NCBI GenBank assembly: GCA_037951105.1
Contig: JBAMJV010003320.1
Span: 1-64,000 of the forward strand
From: Echinarachnius parma
Lineage: Eukaryota; Echinodermata; Echinoidea; Clypeasteroida; Echinarachniidae
Length of the DNA: 64,000 nucleotides
Reading direction: 5' to 3'
Numbering within the stretch: position 1 is the stretch's first letter; the number at the start of each line of letters is the position of its first letter. A program made the translations under genes and the position numbers. Of this stretch, positions 34,496-46,015 are shown piece after piece. The notes under the pieces were generated by a model. It worked only from the letters and a program-made list of their open reading frames with translations, had not been told where the DNA came from and did no database searches.

Positions 34496-35400
34496 ACATA
34501 TGTGTTACTCGCATTTACCAGTCGTTCTTGCCATTCAAACGCGAGACCGTTTTTAAAGTCTAGGCAGCGATCGCTAGGCTCCTGCTCCCAGGGGTTTTAC
34601 CGAAAAGGATGGATTCATATTACCAGGATATCTGGCCCTTAATTACAAAAGTAAAGGGGCAATATAGTCCAGTTTACTCAGCTAAACAAACATACAACCT
34701 CTCCGTCATATTTAAATGATCAGGCGATGAATTAGTCACGATGATCTCTCATCCTTGCCACAAATTGCCACGTGTGATTTTCCTTCAGATCGATTTGATT
34801 GTATCTTCCGCATTTCCAGCTACATCTTTTCCCATGGTGAGAATTTTGTGTAATGAATCCGGGTGTTATTTTTTCTTAATTCACAGATGTCATATTGAAG
34901 ACATTACTAAGCACATATCATGATACATCCTTTCTGTATCGTATTCAAGCAAACTGTATAATTTCATCCCTCCGAGATTTAGGGAGGGTATAGTATTGAC
35001 ATTTTTGTTTTGGACTAAGATAATAAAAGTGTCAAGTGATAATTACTATGATTTGTTTTTTCTGAAAAAATATGATCCAAAAAATGGGAGCAGAGTTCTG
35101 GTCGAGAGTGTGCTTCATGAATTATTGTGAGCTATATAGAGCTAAGTTGTATTCATTGAATAATAACATGATTTTCACAACAAAAACATTATGTTTGATC
35201 GAAGTCCGACAAGAAACTGGTGAAATAACCAGAAATAAATTTGAATAAAATACTTCGCAGGCGTTTACTTTTTTTCACGATATATAATTCAATAAACAAA
35301 ATTATTAAGCCTACACTCATTTACAAAACAATACCGAAGTAGCTTTGAATTGATTCTGATAAGTCACATTCACAATCCAATCCTGCATCAGATGTCTAAG
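34496..35400. other. Non-coding, nothing recognised
   Basis: AT-rich. The frame at 34741-34923 lacks support. Confidence 0.3.
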
Positions 35401-35500
35401 CCCGGCGCAGACAGAGCCGACTCGACCCAATCCGACCCGACCCGACGATCGGGCCCCAATCGGGTCGGGTCGAGTCGGGTCGAGTCGGAAGAGAGGGTCA
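35401..35500. repeat. GC-rich palindromic 'cgggtcgggtcgagtcgg' cluster
   Basis: Repeats of 'gacccgac' at 35419-35445 face 'gtcgggtcgagtcgggtcg' at 35462-35488 across a 'gatcgggccccaatc' centre, giving a strong hairpin. Overlapping frames on both strands are products of the repeat. Confidence 0.6.
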
Positions 35501-37068
35501 GCGCACACAGACCCGACTGGTGCCCGATCAATGCACGACGGATCAGGAACGTCTGATCTGAATAAAAACAACATCCAAACGTAACGGTTATGTATACAGA
35601 TTTATGTCTACTAAGCCAAATAATAGTATTGGGAAAGTTATACCGAAAGGACCTATATTGTCCAAAATAACTAATAAGAAAGGTAATCAATATTGTTGAA
35701 ATAGTATAAAAAGGGCTTGCGTGGTAAAATCCGAAGCTTAGTATCGTTACAATGCAGAAACATCAGTTGAAACTTTAATGCACGCCGCCAGGCACGCCGC
35801 TGAGATTGGGCCTAAATTCACCACCCATTCGCCCCTCTCCGCCCGGCTTGATATTGGTAGTTAGGCGGTCGACAAGCCCGCATGCCGTGCGTACGTGCGC
35901 TTGCATAGCTTTTGCATACGGCGTACATGCGATTGAATTGAGTCTATGGTAATAAGACCTTTTTATTTCAAACATGTTATTGTTCAAATATAATTGTCAA
36001 TTACAAAGCAGTTTTTGTCAAATTCTTTACACATGGTAGGTGATATAAGGGTAATTTATTGTTTGTGTGTGGGGCGTTTCCCAATACTGTTATTTGGCTT
36101 TAAAGCAAGTGAAGCATACAGGGATATGGATTCACAAGAGAGGTGCTCCTTGGGCCATACCATGATGAAGGGAGGGGCAGGGGCAGAATTCGCGCCGCAA
36201 TAGACTTTAAAAAAACAACAACATCAACGAAAGAGAGAAAGAGGGATAGAAAGTTCCCCCGGTATTAATTCCACCGGAAGGAACCTCCTTTTTGCAGCCC
36301 ATATTGAGTTAATATTTTGATCCCCAATAGTCCCCATGTCTGTCAAGTGTACGGTGAGGTTGTCGAGAGAAAAGAAGAAGAAACAAGAATATGGAAGGCC
36401 ACGCAACAACCTACTACGCATGACATCATGCAAAAGTGTCAGAATATCCTTTTTTTCTTCCTTATGTTCCCCTATGAGTATTGATTTCCCATTGGATGCT
36501 GATACAAACAGACCTTTTGCAAGGGTTAAAGGGACATCAAATAATGACAATGTTCCCATTTGACCATTATACTCGGCCATATGACTGGTGAATCATTTTG
36601 CTTTTTTGTTTTCAGTTTTGTATTATAATCCTTTAGTTCATGTTGTCTGTTGTACAACGTATGAAAGTTTAGTATCATACCGAAATGCGAATTCTAGATC
36701 ATTTGGCTCTGCACCCTATACTTGGAGAGAGACGAGACGATTTAAGAAATTATAAGATTCCTTAACAAAAGTGATTCACAATGACTTCAAAAAAGAAAAG
36801 AAAAAAAGACAAGAAAGATGCTTGTAGTTTCGATTCGATTCACCGCGCGAGCCGTGCCAACTATATAATGACAAAACCTGCCTTTTTTGAGGAGATAACG
36901 TTCAGTTGTCAACATAGATACACCTGGTGGAATTTTGATCTGGTTTTTATCCCCCTTTCTTCTTCTGTTTCTTCCATATTCTATTGTTTCTTCTGCTAAC
37001 ACCATTGACTGCAGGTATCGTGAGTCATGTAGATGACTTATACCTGTGCAGTTCTCAAGAGAACAGTT
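35501..37068. other. Non-coding with one shared repeat
   Basis: 35940-36200 contains the inverse of the repeat at 18700-18765 ('gtgtgtggggcgtttcccaatactg'). The minus-strand frame 36224-36580 (118 codons, start MAEYNGQMGTLSLFD) is open but contains a Phe run from a purine tract and has no splice support. I leave it uncalled. Confidence 0.35.
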
Positions 37069-37076
37069 CCAGGGTG

Positions 37077-38159
37077 CAGGGGTGTCGATCCTGGGGGGGC
37101 AGGGGGGGCGGTCGCCCCCCCAATGAAAATATTGGGGGGGCGAACATATCATTTCGCCCCCCCAATAATTCCGAAAATGAGGAAGAAAAAAATCGAGTGA
37201 TATAATGCCAAAGAGGGGAAAGACACATTTATCAATAATTAATCTTCAAAATAGCCTTTTTTTAGTTTGAAAAGGACTGTAAATCTATTTTTTGCCGCGC
37301 GCTTCGCGCGCATACAGTTTCTCATATTGCAAGTTTCATTTGGGTTGCGGGAACTCACCTTTTGAAATGTGTTGGGCAGCGTAATTTCTCAAACGCACAC
37401 CTCAAACGAAGTTTATTAAACCCTCATCTATAGATAGCACACCGTCACAGAAAATAAAATAATCTCGGTACATATGCGCTGAACGCAAATCAAATTGGAA
37501 TATCATGTCCCCCCACATTTGAAAAAGGAGCAGATTGTCCCCCTCCCTTTGTCATTATGTATGTTTAGTTCCATACCTATATACTTCATATTACGTGAAA
37601 TTTCTGTCTCAGGTGTGCACCAAATCGCACAATTTCACGCCCAAAAATACAAAGGCTCCCTATATACTGTGGGAGGGGGACACCCCCTCCCCCGCTCGGT
37701 CGCTTCGCTTCCTCGCAATGTCTCCCCTACACTTTTGAGAAATTGTTGACGCCCTTGCTTAGTTTCATGGGAGCCCAATGCCCTAGACTATATCGATGGC
37801 TCTATAGTATACATGATCACGTGGATCCATCTCATGCAAGGCTCAGTCTTTTCCTCGCTATGCCCTTTAAAAATACGTTAGGAGTAGGTTCACTATTTTA
37901 TACAATTTTAACACCCATGCTAGGAGCAAATGTCTGAAATCTAAAAGCTTCCGGGGGCTCCGCCCCCTGGACCCCCATTATTGTCCCCAAATATGGCTGC
38001 CCCCAAAGTCAGGTCTTCGAGCCATCAAGACACTTTCAATGAGCGCATAATAAAACTTCCGAGCATGCCAATGTGGGGCTTTTAGCTCTCTCAGTGGTCA
38101 CTCTGGAAATTTTTTTCAAATTTCGCCCCCCCAATCTCAAAAACGGATCGACACCCCTG
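37077..38159. mobile_element. Complete non-autonomous hAT element with 8-bp TSD
   Basis: Perfect 15-bp terminal inverted repeats CAGGGGTGTCGATCC (37077-37091) and GGATCGACACCCCTG (38145-38159) are flanked by identical CCAGGGTG (37069-37076 and 38160-38167). CAGGGG ends and an 8-bp target duplication are hallmarks of the hAT superfamily. Subterminal 'gcccccccaat' is also inverted. The 1,083-bp interior has no transposase frame. Its middle (37580-37720, 'ggtgcaccaaatcgcacaatttca', 'ctcggtcgcttcgcttcctcg') is the source of the fragments at 14790, 15240 and 54400. Mutual identity of the ends suggests fairly recent insertion. Confidence 0.9.
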
Positions 38160-38167
38160 CCAGGGTG

Positions 38168-38606
38168 AATGAACCGTATCAGTTTCTCTTCAGCATGTTT
38201 CTATCAGATTATGTTCTTTTGCGCGTAGATTACAATATTTAATGTACTTTGTTGTTTGTTTTGTTGTGTATACGCCTTGAGTAAGTCGCTATAGACGTGC
38301 GCTATAAAAGTATTTATATTAATTATTTAATTTGTCAGTACGCGGGTATTTCCGTGACTACCGTATATTTTTCCAAAGGGCTAATCTGACAAACAAATCC
38401 ACCATTTATATAAAAACAATTGTTTATGGCTATTTCATTTTACAGTCTAAATGATACAAATATTGATTTGTATATGTTTTTATCGAAATTAATTAGTTGG
38501 TACTCCCTACAATCTTGAACACATAACGCATCAGAGAGATTGCTGGCCGAGGGCTTCGTGAACATAATATGGTGCAAACATATTAATGTGACCAATGTAA
38601 TAAGAG
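38168..38606. other. Non-coding, nothing recognised
   Basis: AT-rich spacer between two transposons. Confidence 0.3.
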
Positions 38607-39009
38607 TTAAATCTAATGTAGTAACTTTGCCTGAATCAACCAACTCGCTTATATCTTTTCTTTCATGTATGATTATTTTGCTCTTGCTATAACTATGCTA
38701 ACGAAAGCATGAAACCAACCTTTTCTTCAAATGTTCTCTTTGTTATTGAGATATTTATGATTACCGTAATCTAGAAGACAAACAAATTTGTGGACAATTT
38801 CAACTGTATACAAATTTATGACAATGAGTTAGCAAATAGCACTTTAATTTTTGTTCATTACTCGGCCATCAGCCGTTCAATTAATTTAACATGGACTGTT
38901 CACACATCACTGAGTAGACATGCATATCACAGAAATACATGACATGTACAAATTTTATCAACATTTTTTTAGTTTTTGCACTTTTAAGAGAGTTACTAAA
39001 TCCCTTTAA
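38607..39009. mobile_element. TTAA-flanked MITE, fam2 copy
   Basis: TTAA at 38607-38610 and 39006-39009. Ends 'atctaatgtagtaactttg' and 'gagttactaaatccct' are inverse of each other and match fam2. Interior 'tattgagatatttatga' and 'ttcattactcggcca' are fam2 landmarks. Confidence 0.7.
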
Positions 39010-39149
39010 ATGATCTACGTCGATGTGTTAGATGGCGCTTTTTAAATACTTTATAAAAGTGTGTTCTGAATCTTCCATTATACGCTAAATAGTTGCATGG
39101 GTGTCGCGCAACACTCGATTGCGTCTCGATACTGATGCCAATCATGGCG

Positions 39150-39693
39150 CCACCCAGAGTTTTAGGAAAGAGTACAGTTTTGGACAAACTGAATTTTAGT
39201 AAACAAAACCTTCACCATTTACAAACTAAAAGTTATAACTCCATAATGCTCGAAAGGAGTACAAAATTACAAATGACTAAGTAAAAACCCTATTATCATT
39301 CTAAAAGTGCCGTTACAACTCAAGAGGGCGCTCTCTAAAAATTAATTGGTTTCAACCATTTAAAATAAAATATTGTGCATGTGATGTTTTGTTGAAATAG
39401 TGATTAGATATAGAGAGATGATCAACAACTATTTAAAAACCTCTTTTGTAAATTTTTGAAAAGAGGAAGCATTACAAAAAATTATTAACGGCTGGTTCAA
39501 AATTATCGAATAATTGTGGGACCCCACAATTATTACAAATGGTTATGTTTATGGATATTTCAGACATTTCAAATAAAGTTTATTCGGTCATTAAAATAGT
39601 CTTTCAAATTTGACACTCAGTTTTTTTATTATCTCACAAAAAAAAAAAAATTCGTATAGCGCCCTCTATACCAAAACTCCTCTTTCCCTTTAA
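39150..39693. mobile_element. fam1 copy D, left end lost
   Basis: The interior and right end ('gccctctataccaaaactcc...cccttTAA', TTAA at 39690-39693) match fam1. The left end starts inside the family consensus ('gagtacagttttggacaaactg'). The GTGGGACCCCAC palindrome (about 39517-39528) is the counterpart of the one in copy A. Confidence 0.75.
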
Positions 39694-40050
39694 TCCCTGT
39701 TAATTATTTTTATAAGTATTTACATAACCCCCAATTATTTCTTGGACTACGAAATATTTGATCGAATTTAAATTTGGCTCCAAGGGATTTATTTGTATGA
39801 TTGCGAAGTTGGCAAATATTCCTAAGACCAACATCGCTAAGTATAATTTGTCTGTTCGGACATTTCTGAGAAATTGAAAAAACAGGAAATCTTATGCATC
39901 CTCCTTACAACAAAAATAAGGGATTAACCGAAATCTGAAATAAGTTTAATTAGTTTAATAAGTTAATTACATGTATAAAGTTAAACTCAATTTGAGGTTT
40001 TTTTTCTTTTTCCAAATGAGAGAATTACAACAATGATTGTGTTTTCGGTA
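39694..40050. other. Spacer, nothing recognised
   Basis: AT-rich sequence without features. Confidence 0.3.
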
Positions 40051-40428
40051 TTAAAGGGAACCAACTTCCCAAAATAATATTCTTATAAATGAAAGGTAAC
40101 ACTTTTAGTAAATCACTTTACTAAACTTTACTAAATCATGTGTTCATGGGTATGCAGACGAAGACTATATTATTGTGTCTAGGACGAACGCATCGTCAGT
40201 GATTATATTGTCTCCAAACGTACTCGTGAATAGAATTGGCGCACCCGCAGACGTCTGGCGCATACGGAACCATGAGGCCATGTTGGTTGCGTAAGAGGTG
40301 GTAATTAATTGTATTGTTTATGAATTACACAACCCTTTGCAAAGTGTTTGACATCTAATATTTAATATCACACAACGGTACCAAAACATATAATTAAGGG
40401 TTGTTCTTTGCCTGGTGGTCCCCTTTAA
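40051..40428 (+). mobile_element. TTAA-flanked MITE, complete fam3 copy
   Basis: TTAA at 40051-40054 and 40425-40428; ends AGGGAACCAAC and the inverse GGTGGTCCCCT. At 378 bp it is the shortest and least disturbed fam3 copy and serves as the reference for the interrupted copy at 6916. Confidence 0.85.
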
Positions 40429-41454
40429 ATAACAAACTATTATTGTACATGTTGTAGGCTTTATCACAACTTCCCGATCGAAAGGAACCGACAAAATTTA
40501 TTTTTAAAAAGCTAAATATAACGTCGTGACAAAATCAGGATTGACTGATGATTTTAGATAACACTACAAAAACTATCAAATTAAAAACAAACGAAAGATT
40601 ATTTCATTGTACCAATTTCATATACAAATTTTTTTGTAAGATTCTTGAGAATGATATGTGAGAATTTCATAGAAAAATAATAAATTTTGCCAACGGTGAA
40701 AACAGAGAAATTCAATGTCTGATTTTATCCCGATCTTTCGCGTGACGTTTCCAAATTCGGATACTATGGACGATTGAGTATCCGAATTCAGATACTACGG
40801 TCAGAAACCGTAGACGCTTTCAAATTCAGTCTTAAATATATCTCTGATTATGGAGACCTTTGAAAAATCAAAACCCATTCCACTCTTCTGTTACCATAAG
40901 GCAAAAATCAAGCATACTTTTCAAACTGACAAAGCTGGACCTGTACTCTGTATTGCATGTAATATTTACTTTTATTTTGTCTACAGCTCTGTAAATGCAT
41001 GAATGATTGACTGGACACGCCTACAGACAAGAAAGAAACGAGGGTAAGTTTGTTATCCTTGTCATCATTGAAAAGTTTGAACTTAGATTCTAATTCTAAT
41101 AACAAATTATAAATAGTCCAGTGTTTGATTTGTGCAAAACAGCACACATGGCAAGTAAAGCAATAATTTTAAATGATATAATTATAATGTATAACTGCTA
41201 TAATATTTATTATTTTACCATTCACTGAGCTAGTACTTATCCATACTACAAGCATGCTCAGTGTGCTATTGAGTCGCTGTGGAAAAAAAAACCACACATC
41301 ACAAACGGACTTAAATAATGAAATGACAATATCGAAGGAGGAGATTTAAATTGTGTTTATCGTTCAAAAACATCAAACCCCTATACGGTATATCCCCTCT
41401 GGAAGTTTTGAAGGGAATGTCCGTCACTTCTTGAGATCCTCCCCATGCGCGTAG
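40429..41454. other. Non-coding, nothing recognised
   Basis: A small inverted pair 'ccaaattcggatactatgg'/'gtatccgaattcagatacta' lies near 40750-40800. No gene signals. Confidence 0.35.
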
Positions 41455-41834
41455 GAGCAATTTTTAGAGGGGTGTGGGGGGGGGGGGGGGGGGCTGAGGT
41501 CTTTTGCCCGAATACCATCTCCCCATTTTCACCTGACAAGCAAAAACAAAAAAGGAGACAAAAGGGTTATCACAATTTAACCGCCCGAAAATTATATAAT
41601 TTGTATGAAATTTCCCAAATATGCCCTGATTTTGCCCGAATATGACATGCTTTTGCCCAAATATGATATGAGTTTGCCTGAATATGACATGCTTTTGCCT
41701 GAATATGACATGCTTTTGCCTGAATATGACGTGCTTTTCCCCGAATGTTGTGTGCTTTTTGCCCGAATATGGCCGTTTTCAAAACTACGGGGGAGGGGCT
41801 GCATCACCAGCCCCCCCCCCCCCCCCCTCTCATA
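41455..41834. repeat. Poly-G, 'tgcccgaatatgacatgcttt' array, poly-C
   Basis: A G tract (about 41477-41494), then 'gaggtcttttgcccgaata', then at least six ~21-bp units ('gcctgaatatgacatgctttt') at 41630-41780, then a C tract at 41812-41827. It is the inverse of the arrangement at 29161-29520. Confidence 0.75.
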
Positions 41835-42893
41835 CGCCTATGATCCTCCCTAAACCTCTTGCCCTTCCCTATCAACATGATAGGGGGAGGGGGCTGCAGC
41901 CCCAGCACCCACCTCCTATGCCTATGAGCCTCCCTAAACCTCTTGCCCTTCCCTATCAACATGCTAGGGGGAGGGGGCTGCAGCTCCAGCACCCACCTCC
42001 TACGCATATGAGCCTCCCTAAACCTCTTGCCCTTCCCTATCAACATGCTAGGGGGAGGCGGCTGCAGCTCCAGCACCCACCTCCTACGCATATGAGCCTC
42101 CCTAAACCTCTTGCCCTTCCCTATCAACATGCTAGGGGGAGGGGGCTGCAGCTCCAGCACCCACCTCCTACGCATATGAGCCTCCCTAAACCTCTTGCCC
42201 TTCCCTATCAACACGATAGGGGGAGGGGGCTGCAGCTCCAGCACCCACCTCCTACGCATATGAGGCTCCCTAAACCTCTTGCCCTTCCGTATCAATATGA
42301 TAGGGGGAGGGGGCTGCAGCTCCAGCACCCACCTCCTACGCATATGAGCCTCCCTAAACCTCTTGCCCTTCCCTATCAACATGCTAGGGGGAGGGGGCTG
42401 CAGCTCCAGCACCCACCTCCTACGCATATGAGCCTCCCTAAACCTCTTGCCCTTCCCTATCAACATGCTAGGGGGAGGGGGCTGCAGCTCCAGCACCCAC
42501 CTCCTACGCATATGAGCCTCCCTAAACCTCTTGCCCTTCCCTATCAACATGATAGGGGGAGGCGGCTGCAGCTCCAGCACCCACCTCCTACGCATATGAG
42601 CCTCCCTAAACCTCTTGCCCTTCCCTATCAACATGCTAGGGGGAGGCGGCTGCAGCTCCAGCACCCACCTCCTACGCATATGAGCCTCCCTAAACCTCTT
42701 GCCCTTCCCTATCAACATGCTAGGGGGAGGGGGCTGCAGCTCCAGCACCCACCTCCTACGCATATGAGCCTCCCTAAACCTCTTGCCCTTCCCTATCAAC
42801 ATGCTAGGGGGAGGGGGCTGCAGCTCCAGCACCCACCTCCTACGCCTATGAGCCTCCCTAAACCTCTTGCCCTTCCCTATCAACATCATCAAA
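41835..42893. repeat. 84-bp minisatellite, 13 units
   Basis: Thirteen units carry 'cctccctaaacctcttgccctt', 'ccctatcaacatgctaggggga' and 'gggggctgcagctccagcaccc', with first and last landmarks at about 41852 and 42860. The spacing is exactly 84 bases, and most units differ by one to three bases. As 84 is divisible by three and no frame holds a stop, long frames of 466 codons (+) and 362 codons (-) result. I read these as artefacts. Each unit has G4-G5 runs that could form quadruplexes and a PstI-like CTGCAG palindrome. The first unit reads 'ctgcagcccc', and variants with 'aggcgg' or 'aacatgatagg' mark subgroups. Confidence 0.95.
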
Positions 42894-43429
42894 ATCCAGG
42901 TGACGCGTCCGCCTCACAGGAACTTGCAGCATATATGATTATATACCTGCAAGAAAGCCGTGACTTTACACTAGTCCCGAATATATTCCAGATTGTGTTG
43001 TTTCGGAGAAGGCATTGTAATGACTTGTTTTCTTGTAATATTACGAAATCGCATACTCATGATTTCATAATCATATTAATATAAGGGATCAAGGAGGGCG
43101 ATGAGCAGAATCATCATCAAAAGTCGCGGAATTCGTTATCTTCTTAGCATAGATCTGCCAAAATGGCCCCGGGAAATGTACCTTTTTTCCCCAAAAGAAT
43201 TTTCATCAGAAACCGAACGTCAATCTATGATCTCTTTAAATGTTACATGAATCTTGCAATAGGCCCTGATAAATGTGCTCTTTCTAAAGCATGCTTGTGG
43301 TATCGAATTACTGTTTTATATTATTGATTACTTGTGTGTTGCGTTGATTTCATGATGTTACCTTTCTCCCTTTTTACAAAGAAGCTACACAGTTATAGTT
43401 TATTTGTAAGGAGATATAGGTCATTTGTG
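42894..43429. other. Non-coding, nothing recognised
   Basis: Unique sequence right of the minisatellite. Confidence 0.3.
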
Positions 43430-43735
43430 TTCAGTAAAAAGCTGGAAAATGCAAACAAAATAAAAATTGAAAGTGTAAATACATGTTATTGGAGAAAATC
43501 GGCTAAGAAACGGCTGAAATATAAATTCTAATCTTAAGCCACATGAAAACGTACCCTTTTAAATAGAAGTTTCACGGACATTTATTCAGATAACCTGGAT
43601 AAATAATACGAGCCTGTAAACACAATTATAAGTAACCAAAAGGAGAATTTGGTAAATCGATTGCACGCTGAAAACTAACAAATATGGAACAAAAACACTT
43701 CTTAAAAGCATTCGATGACTCCGCACATGTATTTT
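43430..43735 (-). repeat. Inverted copy of the 28.1 kb repeat
   Basis: Inverse complement of 28110-28418 through 'ggaaaatgcaaacaaaat', 'aacggctgaaat', 'tcagataacctggataaataat' and 'aacaaatatggaacaaaaacac'. The triplet array at 28421 starts where this similarity ends. Confidence 0.65.
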
Positions 43736-44685
43736 CTGGTTACATGCTGAAAGGACAATCAACCATATGAGAAAATAAATAACTAAATGAATAAATGAAC
43801 GAATGATTGAATGAATACATGAATGAATAAATAAATAATAAATCAATATAAAAAATACTTAAAATAAATTAATCAATACATACATTTACAAAAGCATGAT
43901 AAGTACCTTATGCTCTCTGATCAACAAAATCATGTTCTGATTTATTTCTTTATCGTTAGGCAGTCAATGTCGAGAGATGGCTGGTAGTTTAATGATGGCC
44001 CTAGCACACCTACCTATAGCGCCCCATGTTTAATGGACTTTTAAAAACTATTTTGACGGTAGTTTGTCAAACTTGTTTTCATTACTTTTTTGTATAAACA
44101 CTTGTTTATATTTAATTTGTGAAACTATGATTTAGATATGAAAATAAATATATGAAATGAAATTAAATAAAATTATCAGACAATCAACAATTTTTCGACT
44201 TCTCGCATTTACGTCAATTTGTTGGCAGAGCAGAATGATATGGATTCAATAGAATGTTCAATATCTTGAATCAAGAAAGCGAAACCTCGGAAAATATATA
44301 TGCACGCAATGCCATTCCAAAATTTAAGCTCGCAAATTTTGCCATTACTGTTCCAGCACATTTAACTTTTTTTGAAATCGTAATTTTATATTTTCCGCCG
44401 TTTGGAACGCACACCATAGCCAGGTAGGCCGACCGGAACTCGTCAGTTCCAACGTACTTTCCCCCCGGGGAAATGGGAGGTTGTCAACGGGACATTTCTG
44501 TATCGGGGAAGTTCTAGGAGTCATGAAGTCTGTTTTCTTTTCTCAGTTCTGCTTGGGAGTCTGACTTGCAAAGGGAATGACTCAGTATGTATCCGTGGAG
44601 GCCAACGACCTCGAAGCATATGGAGAGACCCCTGAAAACACACCGTGTCATTGTCCACGCATACAGCAGAGTCAAAGGTGGTTGG
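43736..44685. other. Non-coding with GAAT-type microsatellite
   Basis: Imperfect GAAT/AAAT tetranucleotides span about 43775-43850. Otherwise AT-rich and featureless. Confidence 0.4.
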
Positions 44686-44792
44686 GATTCGCAAATCGGA
44701 TGCGGTGCCATCTTGCGAACTCCTTGCGCAGGGTGCGTACTGCACACTGACTCAGTGTTACGCAAACTTACACAAACTAGCCTAGTTCAAAA
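44686..44792 (+). repeat. fam5 dispersed repeat, left piece
   Basis: 'aaatcggatgcggtgccatcttgcgaac', 'gcgcagggtgcgtactgcac', 'tcagtgttacgcaaactta' and 'ctagttcaaaa' match copies at 48473, 59150 and 30510-30640 (-). The copy continues at 45607 after an insertion. Confidence 0.7.
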
Positions 44793-45606
44793 GGTTACAG
44801 TCCGTTATTCCGAAGGTTCGTTATTCAGAAGGTTCAGTTATTCCGAAGGTTCGTTATTCCGAAGGTTCGTTATTCCGAAGGTTCGTTATTCCGAAGGTTC
44901 GTTTATATTCCGAGGGTTCGTTATTCCGAAGGTTCGCTATTCCTAAAACGAAATCGGGTTCGTTATTCCGAAGGTTCGTTTATCCGGAAAAAAAAAATCG
45001 GGTTCGTTATTCCAAAGGTTTGTTATTCCGAAGGTTCGTTATTCCGAAGGTTCATTAGTCCGAAAATAAAATAGGGTTCGTTAATCTGAAAATTAAATCG
45101 GGTTTGTTATAATACTATAATGTGTGTTTTGCTAATTTAATTTACAGCCTCCCCCTTTCCCTCCCTTGGCCAGACCAATCAAACATTTAAGTTTATTTTA
45201 TCTCTTTATATGAAATTATAGCATTATAACAAACCCAAATTCATTTTCGGATTAACGAACCCGATTTCATTTTAGGAATAGCGAACCTTCGGAATAACGA
45301 ACGCTCGGAATAACGGACCTTCGGAATAACGAACCTTCGGAATAAGAACCCGATTTTATTTTCGGACTAACGAACCTTCGGAATAACGAACCTGATTTCA
45401 TTTTAGGATTAGCGAACCTTCGGAATAACGAACCCTCGGAATAACGAACCTTCGGAATAATGCAACAAATGTTCGGATTAACGAACCCTATTTCATTTTA
45501 GGATTAACGAACCCTCAGGTATACGAAATTTGCGTGTTCGGAATAACGAACCTTCGGAATAAAGAACCTTCGGAATAACGAACCTTCGGAATAACGAAGC
45601 GCACCC
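44793..45606. mobile_element. Foldback element of GTTCGTTATTCCGAAG units
   Basis: The left arm (44803-45115) is made of imperfect 'ggttcgttattccgaa' units. The right arm (45225-45600) is made of the inverse 'ttcggaataacgaacc'. Around the AT-rich centre (45125-45217), 'gggtttgttataatac...' faces '...cattataacaaaccc'. The whole is flanked by GTTCAAAA at 44785-44792 and 45607-45614. The fam5 sequence interrupted by it is continuous at 59250 and 30550, so the two 8-base copies look like a target duplication. No coding capacity. Confidence 0.8.
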
Positions 45607-45680
45607 GTTCAAAATGGTGATCCTCGGTGCATTAGCATCCCCACACTTGACAAACGTTAACCCATTCCACGTCAATCGGT
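45607..45680 (+). repeat. fam5 dispersed repeat, right piece
   Basis: 'gttcaaaatggtgatcctcggtgcattagcatccccacacttgac' continues the fam5 copy broken by the foldback element. Compare 'gttcaaaatggcgaccc' at 59250 and 'gtagcatccccacgcttgatg' at 59495. Confidence 0.6.
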
Positions 45681-46015
45681 TAGGGCCGTGTATTTACAGT
45701 CATGATATAAGTTGTAGGGATTAAGTCCGACTCCGAATCTCGGGTAAATCGTACCATGTGGAACTGAGGTAGAGTTTAGGACCGGGTGGTCATGGGTCCG
45801 AGCCCCCGTCGGGTCCTACCAAAGAAAGACAACATACATGATGATAATCTACTGCCTTCTAGCCAGGCGCCAGACGGTTATATCAGGGAGCTAGTATAAC
45901 TCAATGGTTATAGTGGAGCCGTTAAACGCATGTACTGACCATCAAAGACAAAGGCAACCTTCTTTTCGTCCAATCCTATGCTAGGACAACCCCGATCGAA
46001 AACTGTTCAGTGTTC
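45681..46015. other. tRNA-like remnant in non-coding sequence
   Basis: At about 45768-45832 'ggaccgggtggtcatgggtccgagcccccgtcgggtcctacca' resembles the 3' half of a tRNA with T-arm and CCA-like end. The 5' half is not convincing, so it is probably a SINE or tRNA pseudogene. Confidence 0.35.

Noticed and set aside
36224..36580. 118-codon minus-strand ORF
   Set aside because: It looks fairly balanced, but contains a Phe run from a purine tract, and no splice site, Kozak context or family is visible.
41684..43084. 466-codon plus-strand ORF (and 362-codon minus ORF at 41804-42892)
   Set aside because: Both exist only because the 84-bp repeat unit is a multiple of three and has no stop. There is no gene-like start, and similarity among units is at DNA level.
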